Source: CAZVLE01 sp964627855 (lineage in GTDB: Bacteria > Bacillota > Dethiobacteria > DTU022). From it: 6,840 bases of DNA. Each line of letters begins with the position of its first letter. Positions within the stretch are counted from its first letter, which is position 1. The notes under the pieces were generated by a model. That model saw only the letters and a program-made list of their open reading frames with translations. It did not search any database and was not told where the DNA came from. The stretch spans positions 1-6,840 of the forward strand of contig CAZVLE010000114.1 of the NCBI GenBank assembly GCA_964627855.1. Direction: 5' to 3'. This document shows positions 6,230 to 6,840 of this stretch, piece after piece. The position numbers and the translations under genes are program-made.

Positions 6230-6628
6230 TCAGGATAACAGGAAGTGTCCGAGGGTGCTGATTCGGTTATACTCCAGGTCAAAAAGGTCCTCTAACTTGT
6301 AATCAAGAATATTACAAAGGGCGGCGAGGTAAAAGAGGTGTTTACCCAGCTCTTCGGCAATGACTTCCCTGCAGTGCTCGCACATTTTACCCTTTATATG
6401 CGAGTCCATTAATTTGCCGCATTCTTTCAGTGAGTCCATGGCCGGGTACTGCTTCTTGTTGGCGTTGATCGTAATACAACCGCAGTCGGTGACAGTTTTG
6501 ATTACACTGCGGTTCACCCTGGCGGTAGATTCCTGATACTTGGATAAACAATCGAGGATGCTGCGGTGACGGATTAAAACCTCCGACACCATTTCCTGAA
6601 ACTCACCCACAACCTCGTTGTCTTTCAT
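6230..6628 (-). CDS. Small four-cysteine protein with MazG-like helical C-terminus
   Basis: A complete 132-aa soluble protein of unknown function. Visible elements are an N-terminal helix (HRSILDCLSKYQESTARVN, 21-39), CGC at 49-51, CEHC at 83-86, and a helical tail EELGKHLFYLAALCN (92-106) that resembles the EELGDxLFYLAALA stretch of MazG-type NTP pyrophosphohydrolases. CxC plus CxxC would suit binding of one zinc ion or an iron-sulfur centre. I recall similar proteins in Desulfotomaculum-like genomes annotated as DUF1573 or MazG-like; that link is from memory and no enzymatic role is proven. The start is firm: GAGGTGA lies seven bases before ATG, and a consensus promoter lies about 40 bases upstream. 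It is probably the first gene of a transcript continuing into the PucR-type regulator. Confidence 0.85.
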   Translation of the reverse strand: MKDNEVVGEFQEMVSEVLIRHRSILDCLSKYQESTARVNRSVIKTVTDCGCITINANKKQYPAMDSLKECGKLMDSHIKGKMCEHCREVIAEELGKHLFYLAALCNILDYKLEDLFDLEYNRISTLGHFLLS

Positions 6629-6668
6629 ATTCTTGTCACCTCAGTTTCATGATCGCCCTGTTTACGTA

Positions 6669-6698
6669 ATTATACTTATTAATTTCTCATTGTGTCAA
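6669..6698 (-). promoter_or_regulatory. Consensus sigma-A promoter for the leftward operon
   Basis: The minus strand carries TTGACA (6698-6693), an 18-base AT-rich spacer and TATAAT (6674-6669). Both hexamers are exact consensus matches. Transcription should begin near 6662, giving a leader of about 34 bases before the RBS and ATG at 6628. It would drive the 132-aa gene and the PucR-type gene, and perhaps the permease by read-through. Confidence 0.85.
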
Positions 6699-6727
6699 CT
6701 GCTGCTCCGCAAAATGGTAATAAGTAT
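6672..6727. repeat. 10-bp inverted repeat overlapping the leftward promoter
   Basis: ATACTTATTA (6672-6681) and TAATAAGTAT (6718-6727) are exact complements with 36 bases between. The left arm overlaps half of the minus-strand -10 element, and the -35 lies between the arms. Such a layout in a divergent spacer could let one regulator act on both genes. AT-rich arms make chance more likely. Confidence 0.45.
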
Positions 6728-6800
6728 CTGCCACAGGATGACAGGCATTCCGCAAATAGCTCTTTGAAAACAGGAGAAATGTTAGTTATGGAGGTCCTTT

Positions 6801-6840
6801 ATGACGTTTTTTAATGCAGACCATATATTCGAATATTCTG
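6801..6840 (+). CDS. Start of a divergent gene, possibly ferritin-like/rubrerythrin family (partial)
   Basis: GGAGG (6790-6794) lies six bases before ATG, and the frame stays open to the window edge, reading MTFFNADHIFEYS. The pattern F-x-AD-x-IFE resembles the first residues of ferritin-like/rubrerythrin-family proteins, where a diiron-binding helix follows and the usual role is peroxide or iron handling in anaerobes. With only 13 residues, the family is a guess; that a gene starts here is much better supported. No convincing plus-strand promoter was found in the spacer upstream. Confidence 0.6.
   Translation, partial: MTFFNADHIFEYS

Noticed and set aside
6638..6652. Very short minus-strand frame ATG-AAA-CTG-AGG-TGA just upstream of the 132-aa gene
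   Set aside because: Four codons that merely overlap the RBS; more likely chance than a leader peptide.
6764..6792. TTGAAA-17-TATGGA as a plus-strand promoter
   Set aside because: The supposed -10 overlaps the RBS of the gene it would serve, leaving no room for a leader.

Overview
The window looks like a piece of chromosome from an anaerobic Gram-positive of the Clostridia, probably Peptococcaceae-like (Desulfotomaculum/Pelotomaculum type). This is inferred from GGAGG-type ribosome binding sites, a near-perfect sigma-A promoter, a PucR-family regulator, a four-cysteine small protein of a type I associate with that group, and mid-GC DNA (roughly half, by eye). No rRNA, tRNA, CRISPR array, transposase gene or phage gene was seen.

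Almost everything is on the minus strand. In transcription order (right to left): a 132-aa four-cysteine protein with a MazG-like helical tail (6230-6628); a full-length PucR-type transcription regulator (4445-6178); a 12-TM APC-superfamily amino-acid/amine permease (2580-4202); a calcineurin-like metallophosphoesterase (1444-2382); and a stand-alone protein with a nucleotidyltransferase-like fold (146-913). At the right edge a plus-strand gene begins at 6801, behind a strong RBS. Its 13 visible residues resemble ferritin-like/rubrerythrin N-termini. The divergent spacer (6629-6800) holds a consensus promoter (TTGACA, 18 bp, TATAAT) firing leftward and a 10-bp dyad that overlaps its -10 element.

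The most coherent functional unit is regulator plus permease. The 242-bp spacer between them contains a perfect 19-bp palindrome (9-bp arms, 1-bp centre), a perfect 11-bp inverted repeat, and two overlapping small hairpins close to the permease RBS. No catabolic enzyme accompanies them, so the substrate cannot be named.

The left third (1-145, 914-1443, 2383-2579) is rich in C/G-tract repeats. These include a 40-nt direct repeat flanking the nucleotidyltransferase-like gene, strong hairpins, an exact 14-nt match between two spacers in opposite orientation, and two hairpin elements that share a 3' flank. The repeats look like intergenic non-coding elements, and open frames across them are not believable genes. 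Nothing in the window stands out as an obviously new multi-gene system.
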